Made by a program: the position numbers and the translations under genes
NCBI RefSeq assembly: GCF_007991455.1
Contig: NZ_BJYJ01000038.1
Location: 1-32,909 of the forward strand
DNA: 32,909 nt
From: Chryseobacterium hagamense
GTDB taxonomy: Bacteria; Bacteroidota; Bacteroidia; Flavobacteriales; Weeksellaceae
Direction of reading: 5' to 3'
Shown here: positions 21,866 through 29,373 of the stretch, piece by piece
Layout of the letters: every line of letters begins with the position of its first letter
How positions within the stretch are numbered: position 1 is the first letter of the stretch
The notes under the pieces: model-generated
What the model saw: the letters and a program-made list of their open reading frames with translations, nothing else
Databases searched by the model: none
Told to the model about the DNA's origin: nothing

Positions 21866-22891
21866 TTATTTAATCAGGAAATTGAATTTGTCCATATTCT
21901 TAAGCGCGATACCTGTTCCTCTTACAACGGCTCTCAACGGATCCTCTGCTACGAATACAGGCAGGCCTGTCTTTTTATGCAGTCTGTCTGCAAGGCCTCT
22001 CAACAAAGCACCGCCTCCTGCAAGGTAAATTCCTGTTTTGTAAATATCTGCTGCCAGTTCCGGAGGCGTTAAGGAAAGCGTTTCCATTACGGCATCTTCA
22101 ATCCTGATAATGGATTTATCCAGTGCCCTGGCAATCTCCTTGTAACCCACCATGATTTCTTTCGGTTTCCCTGTGATCAGGTCTCTTCCCTGTACCGGAA
22201 TATCTTCAATATCCACATCCAGGTCTTCCACGGCAGAACCTACTTCGATTTTGATCCGCTCTGCAGTTCTTTCCCCGATGTAAAGGTTATGATGTGTCCT
22301 CAGATAATAAGCAATATCATTAGTGAATACGTCACCGGCAATTTTCACGGATTTATCGCAGACGATACCTCCCAGTGCCACTACAGCAATTTCCGTAGTA
22401 CCCCCACCGATATCAATGATCATATTCCCTTCCGGCTTCTGAACGTCGATCCCGACTCCTATAGCTGCCGCCATCGGTTCGTAAATCAGACGGACCTCTT
22501 TGGCATTTACCTTCTGTGCCGAGTCTCTTACCGCTCTTTTTTCAACTTCCGTAATCCCTGAAGGAATACAGATCACGATCCTTAAAGCAGGCTGGATGAA
22601 TTTACCCTTGATTCCCGGAATTTTCTTGATGAATTCCTTGATCATGTGTTCAGAAGCATGGAAATCGGCGATGACCCCGTCTTTCAGCGGACGGATCGTC
22701 TTGATGTCCTCATGAGTTTTACCCTGCATGTGTTTTGCCTGCTCACCCACGGCAATCGGCCTGCCTGTAGAACGTTCAATAGCAACAATCGACGGCTGAT
22801 CTATAACAATTTTATTATTATGGATGATAAGGGTATTGGCAGTACCAAGGTCTATCGCAATCTCTTGCGTAAACATATCGAATAAACTCAT
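21866..22891 (-). CDS. mreB: Rod shape-determining protein MreB
   Basis: Encodes 341 aa from the ATG at 22891 (MSLFDMFTQEIAIDLGTANTLI). The frame extends to 22924, but the promoter -7 element lies at 22922-22929, which rules that start out. Actin-fold nucleotide-binding blocks are present: phosphate 1 IDLGTANT, phosphate 2 IDIGGGTTEIAVV, adenosine-binding GIYLAGGGALLRGL, plus the connecting EPMAAAIG. It forms membrane-bound filaments that guide lateral-wall synthesis. First gene of the five-gene elongation operon, divergent from hemA. Confidence 0.96.
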   Translation of the reverse strand: MSLFDMFTQEIAIDLGTANTLIIHNNKIVIDQPSIVAIERSTGRPIAVGEQAKHMQGKTHEDIKTIRPLKDGVIADFHASEHMIKEFIKKIPGIKGKFIQPALRIVICIPSGITEVEKRAVRDSAQKVNAKEVRLIYEPMAAAIGVGIDVQKPEGNMIIDIGGGTTEIAVVALGGIVCDKSVKIAGDVFTNDIAYYLRTHHNLYIGERTAERIKIEVGSAVEDLDVDIEDIPVQGRDLITGKPKEIMVGYKEIARALDKSIIRIEDAVMETLSLTPPELAADIYKTGIYLAGGGALLRGLADRLHKKTGLPVFVAEDPLRAVVRGTGIALKNMDKFNFLIK

Positions 22892-22921
22892 ACTTTTTAC
22901 TTCTGGTATTTTAAGGAAGTA

Positions 22922-22929
22922 CAAAGATA
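22922..22929 (-). promoter_or_regulatory. -7 element of the mreB operon
   Basis: On the minus strand TATCTTTG, perfect TAnnTTTG. It would start transcription about 25 nt upstream of the ATG at 22891 and sets the start codon. Confidence 0.65.
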
Positions 22930-23281
22930 TAAATTTAAGACATCTAAAGAAATTTCACGTGCATTTAATTTGGTTAAAATTTTATTAAATTTTCCATACG
23001 GTTATTAACTTTTACGTGAAGGATTTACAGAGCCTGATTTCAACCAGATTCAAGATTTTTCAATATCAAAAGCGGCACAGACCACATCCCTTACCTACTT
23101 CAATTTTAAATATGAAAAGCACAGAGAATTTTTCAGCACTAAAACTCTTAAAACCATTAACAAATCCGACTGTAAAAAAAGTCCGGTCTATGCAAACCAT
23201 CCTTTATTTAGAAGCATCCCAAAATAGTTATTTACGATAATTATCATATACAATTTGAGAAGGTGTTTTGTGAAAAAAAAC

Positions 23282-23295
23282 GTAAATTTGCCCCG
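23282..23295 (+). promoter_or_regulatory. Promoter of the hem operon, nearly leaderless
   Basis: GTAAATTTGCCCCG contains TAAATTTG at 23283-23290 and is identical to the glnN promoter core. With the usual spacing, transcription would begin around 23295-23297, only a few bases before the hemA ATG at 23299. Confidence 0.65.
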
Positions 23296-23298
23296 CTT

Positions 23299-24573
23299 AT
23301 GTTACAGTATTCCAACATACATCAGACTTCGAATTTTGCCGTTCTCTCCATCAGTTTTGAAAAGGCTGATACGGAAACGCGGGGTAAATTTGCATTTTTT
23401 GATGAAAACATCAAGAATTTCGTCACCCGGATTCACAATGAAGACTTGGGAGACGCTTTTGTGGTTTCAACCTGTAACAGAACCGAAATCTATACCACCT
23501 CACCGAATTATCTGCTAGTCGCTGAAGAATACTGCAAAACCATCGACGTCAATCTGATGGATTTCATGCAGTTTGCCAATATCCTGACCAAAGAGGAGGC
23601 TTTAAAACACCTGTTCAGGGTAGCTGCCGGACTGGAGAGCCAGATTATCGGAGACTTCGAGATCATCGGGCAGATTAAAAAGGCTTATAACCGCTTTAAG
23701 AAGGAAAGGCAGAATTCAAACCCTTATCTTGAAAGAGCCATCAATTCGGCCATCCAGATTTCAAAAAGGATCAAGAATGAAACGGGCATTTCCAACGGGG
23801 CGGCTTCCGTTTCCTATGCGGCGGTTCATTATATCCTGAACAACCAGAAAAGAATCGCTGAAAAAAACATCCTGCTGCTGGGCGTCGGAGAAATAGGGCA
23901 GAATACGGTGGAAAATTTGGTGAAGCATGTTTACCAGCCTAAAATCAAGATTGCCAACCGGACGCAGGAAACCGCTGAAAAGATCTCCGAAAAATACAGG
24001 ATCCCGCATATCGACTATGCCGATTTCGATAAAGAGCTCAGCGGAACCGATATTTTAATCGTAGCCACCGGAGCAAGGCACCCGATCGTTAACAAATCGC
24101 ATTTCCCCAACGGAAAGGAAACACTGGTGATCGACCTTTCAATTCCGAACAACGTTGACAAAAACGTGACGGACAATAAAAATGTGACGCTGATTGATGT
24201 GGATGAACTTTCCAAGCAGATTCAGGAAACCATCCAGCAACGGGAAAGAGAAATCCCGAAAGCGGAAACCATTATCAAGGAAATGACGAAAGATTTCCTG
24301 GAATGGGAGAAAAAGCGCAGGCTGGCCCCGAACATCCATCATTTTAAAGCGGTCCTTAAAAATATGGAGCGCAATGAAATGCATAATTTTTATAAGAAAA
24401 ATAAATATATAAACATCACGGATATGGAGCTTTCCGATAAAATGATTCAGAAAATCACCAACCGTTTTGCAAAATATATCATCGACAATCCGTTAAAAGC
24501 CGAAGAAATTAGTAAATTAATGCACGAAATATTAGTTGAACAACCCAACAACGAATTCAATGAAAAGCATTAG
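23299..24573 (+). CDS. hemA: Glutamyl-tRNA reductase
   Basis: Encodes 424 aa from the ATG at 23299 (MLQYSNIHQTSNFAVLSISFEKAD). The frame reaches back to 23263 but that part runs through the promoter. The catalytic Cys lies in VVSTCNRTEIY, followed by GLESQIIGDFEIIGQIK, the NADPH-binding LLLGVGEIGQNTVENL, and VIDLSIPNNVD. It reduces glutamyl-tRNA to glutamate-1-semialdehyde, the committed step of tetrapyrrole synthesis by the C5 route. First gene of an operon, overlapping hemC by 14 bp. The glutamate-1-semialdehyde aminomutase (hemL) and hemB needed between these steps are not in the window. Confidence 0.96.
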   Translation: MLQYSNIHQTSNFAVLSISFEKADTETRGKFAFFDENIKNFVTRIHNEDLGDAFVVSTCNRTEIYTTSPNYLLVAEEYCKTIDVNLMDFMQFANILTKEEALKHLFRVAAGLESQIIGDFEIIGQIKKAYNRFKKERQNSNPYLERAINSAIQISKRIKNETGISNGAASVSYAAVHYILNNQKRIAEKNILLLGVGEIGQNTVENLVKHVYQPKIKIANRTQETAEKISEKYRIPHIDYADFDKELSGTDILIVATGARHPIVNKSHFPNGKETLVIDLSIPNNVDKNVTDNKNVTLIDVDELSKQIQETIQQREREIPKAETIIKEMTKDFLEWEKKRRLAPNIHHFKAVLKNMERNEMHNFYKKNKYINITDMELSDKMIQKITNRFAKYIIDNPLKAEEISKLMHEILVEQPNNEFNEKH

Positions 24574-25471
24574 AATCGGAACCAGAAATTCCGCACTGGC
24601 CCTCTGGCAGGCGAGACAAGTGGCCAGGCACCTTCAGAACAACAATTATTTAACAGAAATTGTCCCTATCCTATCTTCAGGGGATAAAAATCTTTCCCAG
24701 CCGTTATACGCCCTGGGAATTACCGGGGTTTTTACCCGGGACCTCGATGTGGCATTACTGAATGACGAAATCGATATTGCCGTACATTCTTTAAAAGACG
24801 TCCCGACCAAACTTCCTGACCATCTTGAAATCGTTTCTTACCTGGAACGGGATTTCCCTCAGGATGTCCTGATCCGTAAAGAATCGGCCAGAAGTAAAGA
24901 ACTCCACGAGCTTAAATTAGCCACAAGCAGTTTAAGAAGAAGAGCTTTCTGGCTGAAAAATTTCCCGCAGGCGGAGTTTTCCGACATCCGCGGAAATATC
25001 CAGACCCGTCTTCAGAAACTTGAAGAGGGCGACTTTGATGCCACGATCCTTTCTCTGGCAGGCATTAAGCGGATGAAAATGGAAATTGATTACGAAATGA
25101 TCCCGTTTATGATTCCCGCCCCTTCACAGGGGGTGATTGCCGTAGCCGGACATGCTGACAAAACCGAAATCAACGAGGCGGTAAGACAATTTACCAACCA
25201 TGAGAAAACGCAGCTCTGTGTAGAAATGGAACGGAATTTCCTTAGTACTCTGGAGGGCGGCTGTACCGCACCCATCGGGGCATTTGCCGAAATTTTCGAA
25301 GACCAGGTCCGCTTCAAAGGCGCTCTGTGCTCGCTGGACGGCAAAAACTGTATTGCTACCGACGAAAACTTTATCTATCATCCCGAAGAAAATTTCGGTG
25401 AAAAATTGGCCCGGGTTGTGCTGGAAAATGGTGGTAAGGAATTGATGGCAGAGATCAAGGACCAGATTTAA
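24560..25471 (+). CDS. hemC: Hydroxymethylbilane synthase (porphobilinogen deaminase)
   Basis: Encodes 303 aa starting MKSIRIGTRNSALALWQA, the conserved family start; an upstream in-frame TTG (24536) adds eight unconserved residues and is rejected. DIAVHSLKDVPT, the arginine-rich TSSLRRRAF, and SDIRGNIQTRL line the active site. C235 in LEGGCTAPIGA carries the dipyrromethane cofactor. It joins four porphobilinogen molecules into hydroxymethylbilane. It overlaps the 3' end of hemA by 14 bp, so translation is coupled. HemD, which takes its product, is encoded two genes further on. Confidence 0.96.
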   Translation: MKSIRIGTRNSALALWQARQVARHLQNNNYLTEIVPILSSGDKNLSQPLYALGITGVFTRDLDVALLNDEIDIAVHSLKDVPTKLPDHLEIVSYLERDFPQDVLIRKESARSKELHELKLATSSLRRRAFWLKNFPQAEFSDIRGNIQTRLQKLEEGDFDATILSLAGIKRMKMEIDYEMIPFMIPAPSQGVIAVAGHADKTEINEAVRQFTNHEKTQLCVEMERNFLSTLEGGCTAPIGAFAEIFEDQVRFKGALCSLDGKNCIATDENFIYHPEENFGEKLARVVLENGGKELMAEIKDQI

Positions 25472-25498
25472 GGTTTAAGGTTCAAAGTTCCGCATGCG

Positions 25499-26080
25499 AT
25501 GAAGAAATATTTTTCCATACTGATGGTCATGCTCTCCGTGGTTTTGCTGAAAGCGCAGAATCCTTTTGCCCAAAAGCTTTCCAATGCCGCTTTGAGCCTC
25601 ACGAAAGATAAAGTAATTTACGATCCTGCCTATTTTGTCATTAAATATCCGAACGGTGACGTTCCGGCCGGCAAAGGTGTCTGCACCGATGTGGTGATCC
25701 GGGCTTACCGGAAACTGGGGATCGACCTTCAGAAGGAAGTGCACGAAGATATGGCAAAGAACTTTCCGAAGTATCCGAAAACCTGGGGACTGAAAAAACC
25801 GGACCCCAATATCGATCATCGGAGGGTTCCGAACCTGCAGGTCTTCTTTGCCCGATACGGTAAATCAAAATCCACCGAAACAACACCCGGGCTGTATATT
25901 CCCGGAGACATCATCACCTGGCTCCTTCCCGGAAATTTAACGCACATCGGAATGGTGGTGAACCGGAAATCTGCCGACGGAAAACGTTATCTGATTGTCC
26001 ATAATATCGGAAAAGGCCAGGTTCTGAAAGACTGCCTGTTTAAATTTAAGATGACCGGACATTATCAATATCAGAAATAA
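25499..26080 (+). CDS. Secreted DUF1287 protein
   Basis: Encodes 193 aa. Signal peptide MKKYFSILMVMLSVVLLKAQ. The mature part has the DUF1287 pattern YDPAYFVIKYPNGDVPAGKGVCTDVVIRAYRKLG, then VHEDMAKNFPKYPKTWGL, NIDHRRVPNLQVFF, and a closing GDIITWLLPGNLTHIGMVV. A Cys (C62) followed by two His (H149 in LTHIGMV, H168 in IVHNIG) is laid out as in NlpC/P60 cysteine peptidases, so a wall-peptide hydrolase activity is conceivable (inference). It sits inside the hem operon, 27 bp after hemC and 5 bp before an N-acetylmuramoyl-L-alanine amidase gene, which supports a role in the cell wall. Confidence 0.83.
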   Translation: MKKYFSILMVMLSVVLLKAQNPFAQKLSNAALSLTKDKVIYDPAYFVIKYPNGDVPAGKGVCTDVVIRAYRKLGIDLQKEVHEDMAKNFPKYPKTWGLKKPDPNIDHRRVPNLQVFFARYGKSKSTETTPGLYIPGDIITWLLPGNLTHIGMVVNRKSADGKRYLIVHNIGKGQVLKDCLFKFKMTGHYQYQK

Positions 26081-26085
26081 TCAGG

Positions 26086-26742
26086 ATGAAGAAGATATTC
26101 TATTTTTATGCTATTCTGATGACCGGCTTTTTAAAAGCCCAGACCGGAGAAATGAAAATCATTCAAAAACCGATCAGCTATTCCGAAGATAGGGTCCGCC
26201 TGAGCCTCGACTATTTAAAGGAACATCACGGACTGGTTCAGAAAGCCCCGACGATTACTCCTAAAATGATCGTTCTTCACTACACCGCCAACGGAAATGT
26301 GGAAAGCAATTTTAAATATTTTAATAAAACCTATCTTGAAGGCGGCAGAAATACGCTGAAAAAGCAAAGTGCACTGAATGTCTCTTCACAATACCTGATC
26401 GACCGGGACGGAACAATCTACCAGCTGATGGAGCCGGACCAGTTTGCCAGGCACACCATCGGACTGAATTACTTCGCTGTCGGAATTGAAAATATCGGCA
26501 GTAAAAAAGAACCGCTTACCGAAAAACAGATTGCATCAAACGCCCAACTGATCCGATATCTAACGAAGAAATACAAAATCGAATACCTTATCGGGCATTC
26601 GGAATACGGCGCTTTCAGAAATTCAAAGCTCTGGAAAGAATCGGATCCTGCTTATTTTACCGTAAAGGAAGATCCGGGAAAAGATTTTATGAATAAAGTA
26701 AGAAGACAGGTTGCCGACCTGCATTTAAAAGACCATCCTTAA
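26086..26742 (+). CDS. Secreted N-acetylmuramoyl-L-alanine amidase (Amidase_2)
   Basis: Encodes 218 aa. Signal peptide MKKIFYFYAILMTGFLKAQ. The Amidase_2/PGRP-type domain shows zinc ligands H65 (IVLHYTANG), H171 (LIGHSEYG), and D196 (KEDPGKDF, the equivalent of the DPG motif in AmpD). VSSQYLIDRDGTIYQLME and YFAVGIENIG are typical of the fold. The enzyme cuts the bond between N-acetylmuramate and L-alanine in peptidoglycan or in turnover fragments, here outside the cytoplasm. It lies between the DUF1287 gene and hemD, with its TAA overlapping the hemD ATG (TAATG), so it is co-translated with a heme gene. Confidence 0.9.
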   Translation: MKKIFYFYAILMTGFLKAQTGEMKIIQKPISYSEDRVRLSLDYLKEHHGLVQKAPTITPKMIVLHYTANGNVESNFKYFNKTYLEGGRNTLKKQSALNVSSQYLIDRDGTIYQLMEPDQFARHTIGLNYFAVGIENIGSKKEPLTEKQIASNAQLIRYLTKKYKIEYLIGHSEYGAFRNSKLWKESDPAYFTVKEDPGKDFMNKVRRQVADLHLKDHP

Positions 26743-27425
26743 TGAAGATCTTATTTACCAAAACCATCGATCCGGCCCTCCTGTCCAAAGAATTGGGAGA
26801 AGATGTCTCTGTGGATTGTGTTGAAGTAATCAAGACCAGCTCCGTAAGAATATCACCGTTCGACCTAAAAGATTATTCACTGATCTTTACAAGCGCCAAA
26901 GGAGTAAGTTCTTTCTTTGAAAACGGTTTTATCCCCAACGAAGATTTTGCGGCAAAAAATTACAACCGGATCTACTGCGTTGGTGAAAAGACCAAAAAAG
27001 AATTGCGGAAGAACGGTTTCGGAACTTTTAAAGTCCTCAGAAATGCCGACGAACTTTCAAAATTTATCGTTACCCACTGCCAGCACGAAAGATTTCTGCA
27101 CTTCTGCGGGAATATTGCGCTGGACGTTCTGGACCGCAGCCTTCCGCTGCAGAATATCAGCTACCGGAAAATCATTGTGTACAACACCGAGGAAATCAAT
27201 CCGGCAATAACTGAAAAATATCATGCTGCCGTGTTTTTTAGTCCGAGCGGAGTTCGTAGTTTTGCAAATCGGAATTCCTTTGGGGATATGAAGCTGGTTT
27301 CCATTGGTGAGACGACGGCCGCCGAACTGAGAAAACAGACTTCACAGCCGGTTCTCGTTTCGGAAGGAAATACGCTGAAATCGGTAATGAAGCTGATCCG
27401 AAAGGAAATTCTAGATAAAGATTGA
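26742..27425 (+). CDS. hemD: Uroporphyrinogen-III synthase
   Basis: Encodes 227 aa, the normal size of HemD, a poorly conserved family. The two-domain layout is recognisable: N-terminal MKILFTKTIDPALLS, DYSLIFTSAKGVSSFFENG, and YCVGEKTKKELRKNGF in the first half, and AAVFFSPSGVRSFAN and VSIGETTAAELRKQT in the second, each with the SaxGv..f pattern that lines the cleft. It cyclises hydroxymethylbilane with inversion of ring D. Position between hemC and hemE supports the assignment. Its ATG overlaps the amidase stop by one base. Confidence 0.88.
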   Translation: MKILFTKTIDPALLSKELGEDVSVDCVEVIKTSSVRISPFDLKDYSLIFTSAKGVSSFFENGFIPNEDFAAKNYNRIYCVGEKTKKELRKNGFGTFKVLRNADELSKFIVTHCQHERFLHFCGNIALDVLDRSLPLQNISYRKIIVYNTEEINPAITEKYHAAVFFSPSGVRSFANRNSFGDMKLVSIGETTAAELRKQTSQPVLVSEGNTLKSVMKLIRKEILDKD

Positions 27426-27467
27426 TATTTTAATTGTCATTTTTGGCAGTAAAGTCTACTATATATT

Positions 27468-28505
27468 ATGATTAAAAACGACCTATATTTAAAAGCACTT
27501 CGCGGAGAAACCGTAGAAAGACCGCCGGTCTGGATGATGAGACAGGCTGGAAGATACCTGCCGGAATTCATTGCCCTGCGCGACCAATATGATTTCTTTA
27601 CCCGTTGTCAGACGCCGGAGCTTGCTTCTGAGATCACGGTACAGCCGATCAGAAGATTTCCGCTGGATGCCGCGATTTTATTTTCCGACATCCTGGTGGT
27701 TCCTCAGGCCATGGGCATCGATTTTAAAATGAAGGAAAATGTAGGTCCCTGGCTTGATACCCCGATCAGAACGATGGAACAGGTGCAGAACGTTGCGGTT
27801 CCGGATGTGAATGATACCTTAGGCTATGTTTTTGACGCGATTGAACTGACTCTGCAAAAATTAGACAATGAGATTCCGTTGATCGGTTTTGCAGGGTCTC
27901 CATGGACGATCCTCTGCTATTGTGTAGAAGGAAAAGGGAGTAAGGCCTTTGATATTGCGAAATCATTCTGTTTCCAGCAGCCTGAAGCAGCGCATCTGCT
28001 GTTACAGAAAATCACGGACACTACCATTTCTTACTTAAAAAGAAAGGTTGAAAAAGGCGTTTCTGCCGTTCAGGTTTTCGATTCGTGGGGCGGAATGCTT
28101 TCCCCGACGGATTACCAGGAATTCTCATGGCAATACATCAGCCAGATTGTGGAAGCATTAAGCCCGCTGACGCACGTGGTAGTGTTTGGAAAAGGATGCT
28201 GGTTCGCCCTGGAAGATATGGCCAAATCGCCGGTTTCCGCATTAGGCGTTGACTGGACGATTACACCGGAGCTGGCCAGAACATTCACGAACCATAATAT
28301 AACGCTTCAGGGGAATTTCGACCCTGCCAGATTGCACTCTACCCCGGAAACCATCAAAAAAATGGTGACTGAAATGATCAACCGTTTCGGAAAAGACCGG
28401 TACATCGCCAACCTGGGCCACGGTATCCTGCCGAATATCCCGGTGGAAAATGCGGAAGCGTTTATCAGAGCAGTAGTAGATTGGAAGCCGGCGGCTGAGT
28501 TTTAA
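27468..28505 (+). CDS. hemE: Uroporphyrinogen decarboxylase
   Basis: Encodes 345 aa, the usual length. N-terminal signature RPPVWMMRQAGRYLPE, the active-site DAAILFSDILVVPQAMG, then GFAGSPWTILCYCVEG and a closing NLGHGILPNIPVENAEAF. It removes the four acetate carboxyls of uroporphyrinogen III to give coproporphyrinogen III in the cytoplasm. Last gene of the operon, 42 bp after hemD, and followed by a hairpin terminator shared with the converging ABC transporter operon. Later heme genes (coproporphyrinogen oxidase, ferrochelatase) are absent from the window. Confidence 0.97.
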   Translation: MIKNDLYLKALRGETVERPPVWMMRQAGRYLPEFIALRDQYDFFTRCQTPELASEITVQPIRRFPLDAAILFSDILVVPQAMGIDFKMKENVGPWLDTPIRTMEQVQNVAVPDVNDTLGYVFDAIELTLQKLDNEIPLIGFAGSPWTILCYCVEGKGSKAFDIAKSFCFQQPEAAHLLLQKITDTTISYLKRKVEKGVSAVQVFDSWGGMLSPTDYQEFSWQYISQIVEALSPLTHVVVFGKGCWFALEDMAKSPVSALGVDWTITPELARTFTNHNITLQGNFDPARLHSTPETIKKMVTEMINRFGKDRYIANLGHGILPNIPVENAEAFIRAVVDWKPAAEF

Positions 28506-28581
28506 ATCCTATTTTTGAAATTCTTTGCTAAAACACGGAGATTCTTACGGAATGACAGACTTCGTGAAAGTTGATATAATA

Positions 28582-28617
28582 AAATACCCTTGCCTGACAG
28601 CGAGGGTATTTCTTATT
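28582..28617. terminator. Bidirectional terminator hemE / ABC operon
   Basis: AAATACCCT (28582-28590) pairs with AGGGTATTT (28603-28611), with TGC/GCG adding inner pairs. The stem is flanked by T-rich sequence on one side and A-rich on the other, and lies between convergent genes. Confidence 0.85.
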
Positions 28618-28625
28618 CTTATAAT

Positions 28626-29369
28626 TTAATTTAAATCATCCGTTGCAGAAACCTGTTCTGCCGGCCCTGAAATCTGATCGGCAAAATACTGCTCCAGGTC
28701 TTTCAGGGTTTCCGGATTGGTCCGGATATCCTTCACTTGTTGCCCTTTATTGACCACCACGATCCTGTTGCAGACTTCCGTCGTATGGGAAAGGTCATGG
28801 CTGGAGATCAGGAAGGTTACGCCGTCCTGCTTGGATAGTTCTTTAATTAAATTTTTAAGCTTAATCTGGGTCGAAGGGTCCAGGTTGGCAAAAGGTTCAT
28901 CCAGAATGATGATTTCCGGATTTCCGATAATAGCGCCTACGATGCCTACTTTTTTCTGGTTCCCTTTAGACAGATCACGGACATATTTTCCGGAGTTTAA
29001 AATTTCTCCGCTGAAAAGATCATGGAACTGTTTTAAGAAATCGTCTACCGATGCTTTGTTCTGCCCTCTCAGCTCACCGATGAAGTAGAAATATTCTTCC
29101 GGCGTAAGGTAGCCGATCAGGAAAGAATCGTCTACGAAAGCGGAAACTTTGTTTTTCCAGGCTTCGGATTCATTCACTTTAATTCCATCGATGCTCACAA
29201 AGCCTGTCGTCGGCTGAATAAGATCCAGCATCAGGCTGAACAGCGTGGTTTTCCCGGCTCCGTTGTTTCCTACCAAACCGAACGTTTCCCCCTGAGGAAT
29301 TTCAAGATGCTCTATATTTAAAACGGTAGCTTTACCGTACGTCTTTGTTAAATTATTGATTGTGATCAT
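28626..29369 (-). CDS. ABC transporter ATP-binding protein
   Basis: Encodes 247 aa. Walker A GNNGAGKTT (34-42), ABC signature LSKGNQKK (133-140), Walker B IIILDEPF (153-160), and H-loop His191 in ISSHDLSH are all present, so it should be an active ATPase. The layout is that of ABC-2-type exporters (drug, antibiotic or polypeptide efflux). It starts 4 bp after the stop of the DUF5687 membrane protein gene and certainly pairs with it. The C-terminal tail after about 205 is an acidic stretch ending SATDDLN. Substrate not deducible. Confidence 0.92.
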   Translation of the reverse strand: MITINNLTKTYGKATVLNIEHLEIPQGETFGLVGNNGAGKTTLFSLMLDLIQPTTGFVSIDGIKVNESEAWKNKVSAFVDDSFLIGYLTPEEYFYFIGELRGQNKASVDDFLKQFHDLFSGEILNSGKYVRDLSKGNQKKVGIVGAIIGNPEIIILDEPFANLDPSTQIKLKNLIKELSKQDGVTFLISSHDLSHTTEVCNRIVVVNKGQQVKDIRTNPETLKDLEQYFADQISGPAEQVSATDDLN

Positions 29370-29373
29370 ATGA

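Larger units (their letters stand above)
22892..23298. other. Divergent intergenic region mreB-hemA
   Basis: 407 bp carrying the mreB promoter at the left and the hemA promoter at the right. It also has two arms around ACGTGAA/TTCACGT (about 22949-22958 and 23012-23020) that form a widely spaced inverted repeat. An open frame at 23016-23240 has no promoter, no good start and no family resemblance. Confidence 0.45.

Noticed and set aside
22889..22924. N-terminal extension of MreB (start at 22924)
   Set aside because: The promoter -7 element is at 22922-22929 and the family begins at MSLFDMF, so the ATG at 22891 was used.
23016..23240. Open frame of 74 aa between mreB and hemA, starting with GTG
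   Set aside because: No promoter or family resemblance, basic low-complexity product, and another frame over the same bases is also open; most likely chance in an intergenic region.
23263..23298. N-terminal extension of HemA (start at 23263)
   Set aside because: The extension is encoded by the promoter itself; the conserved start is at 23299.
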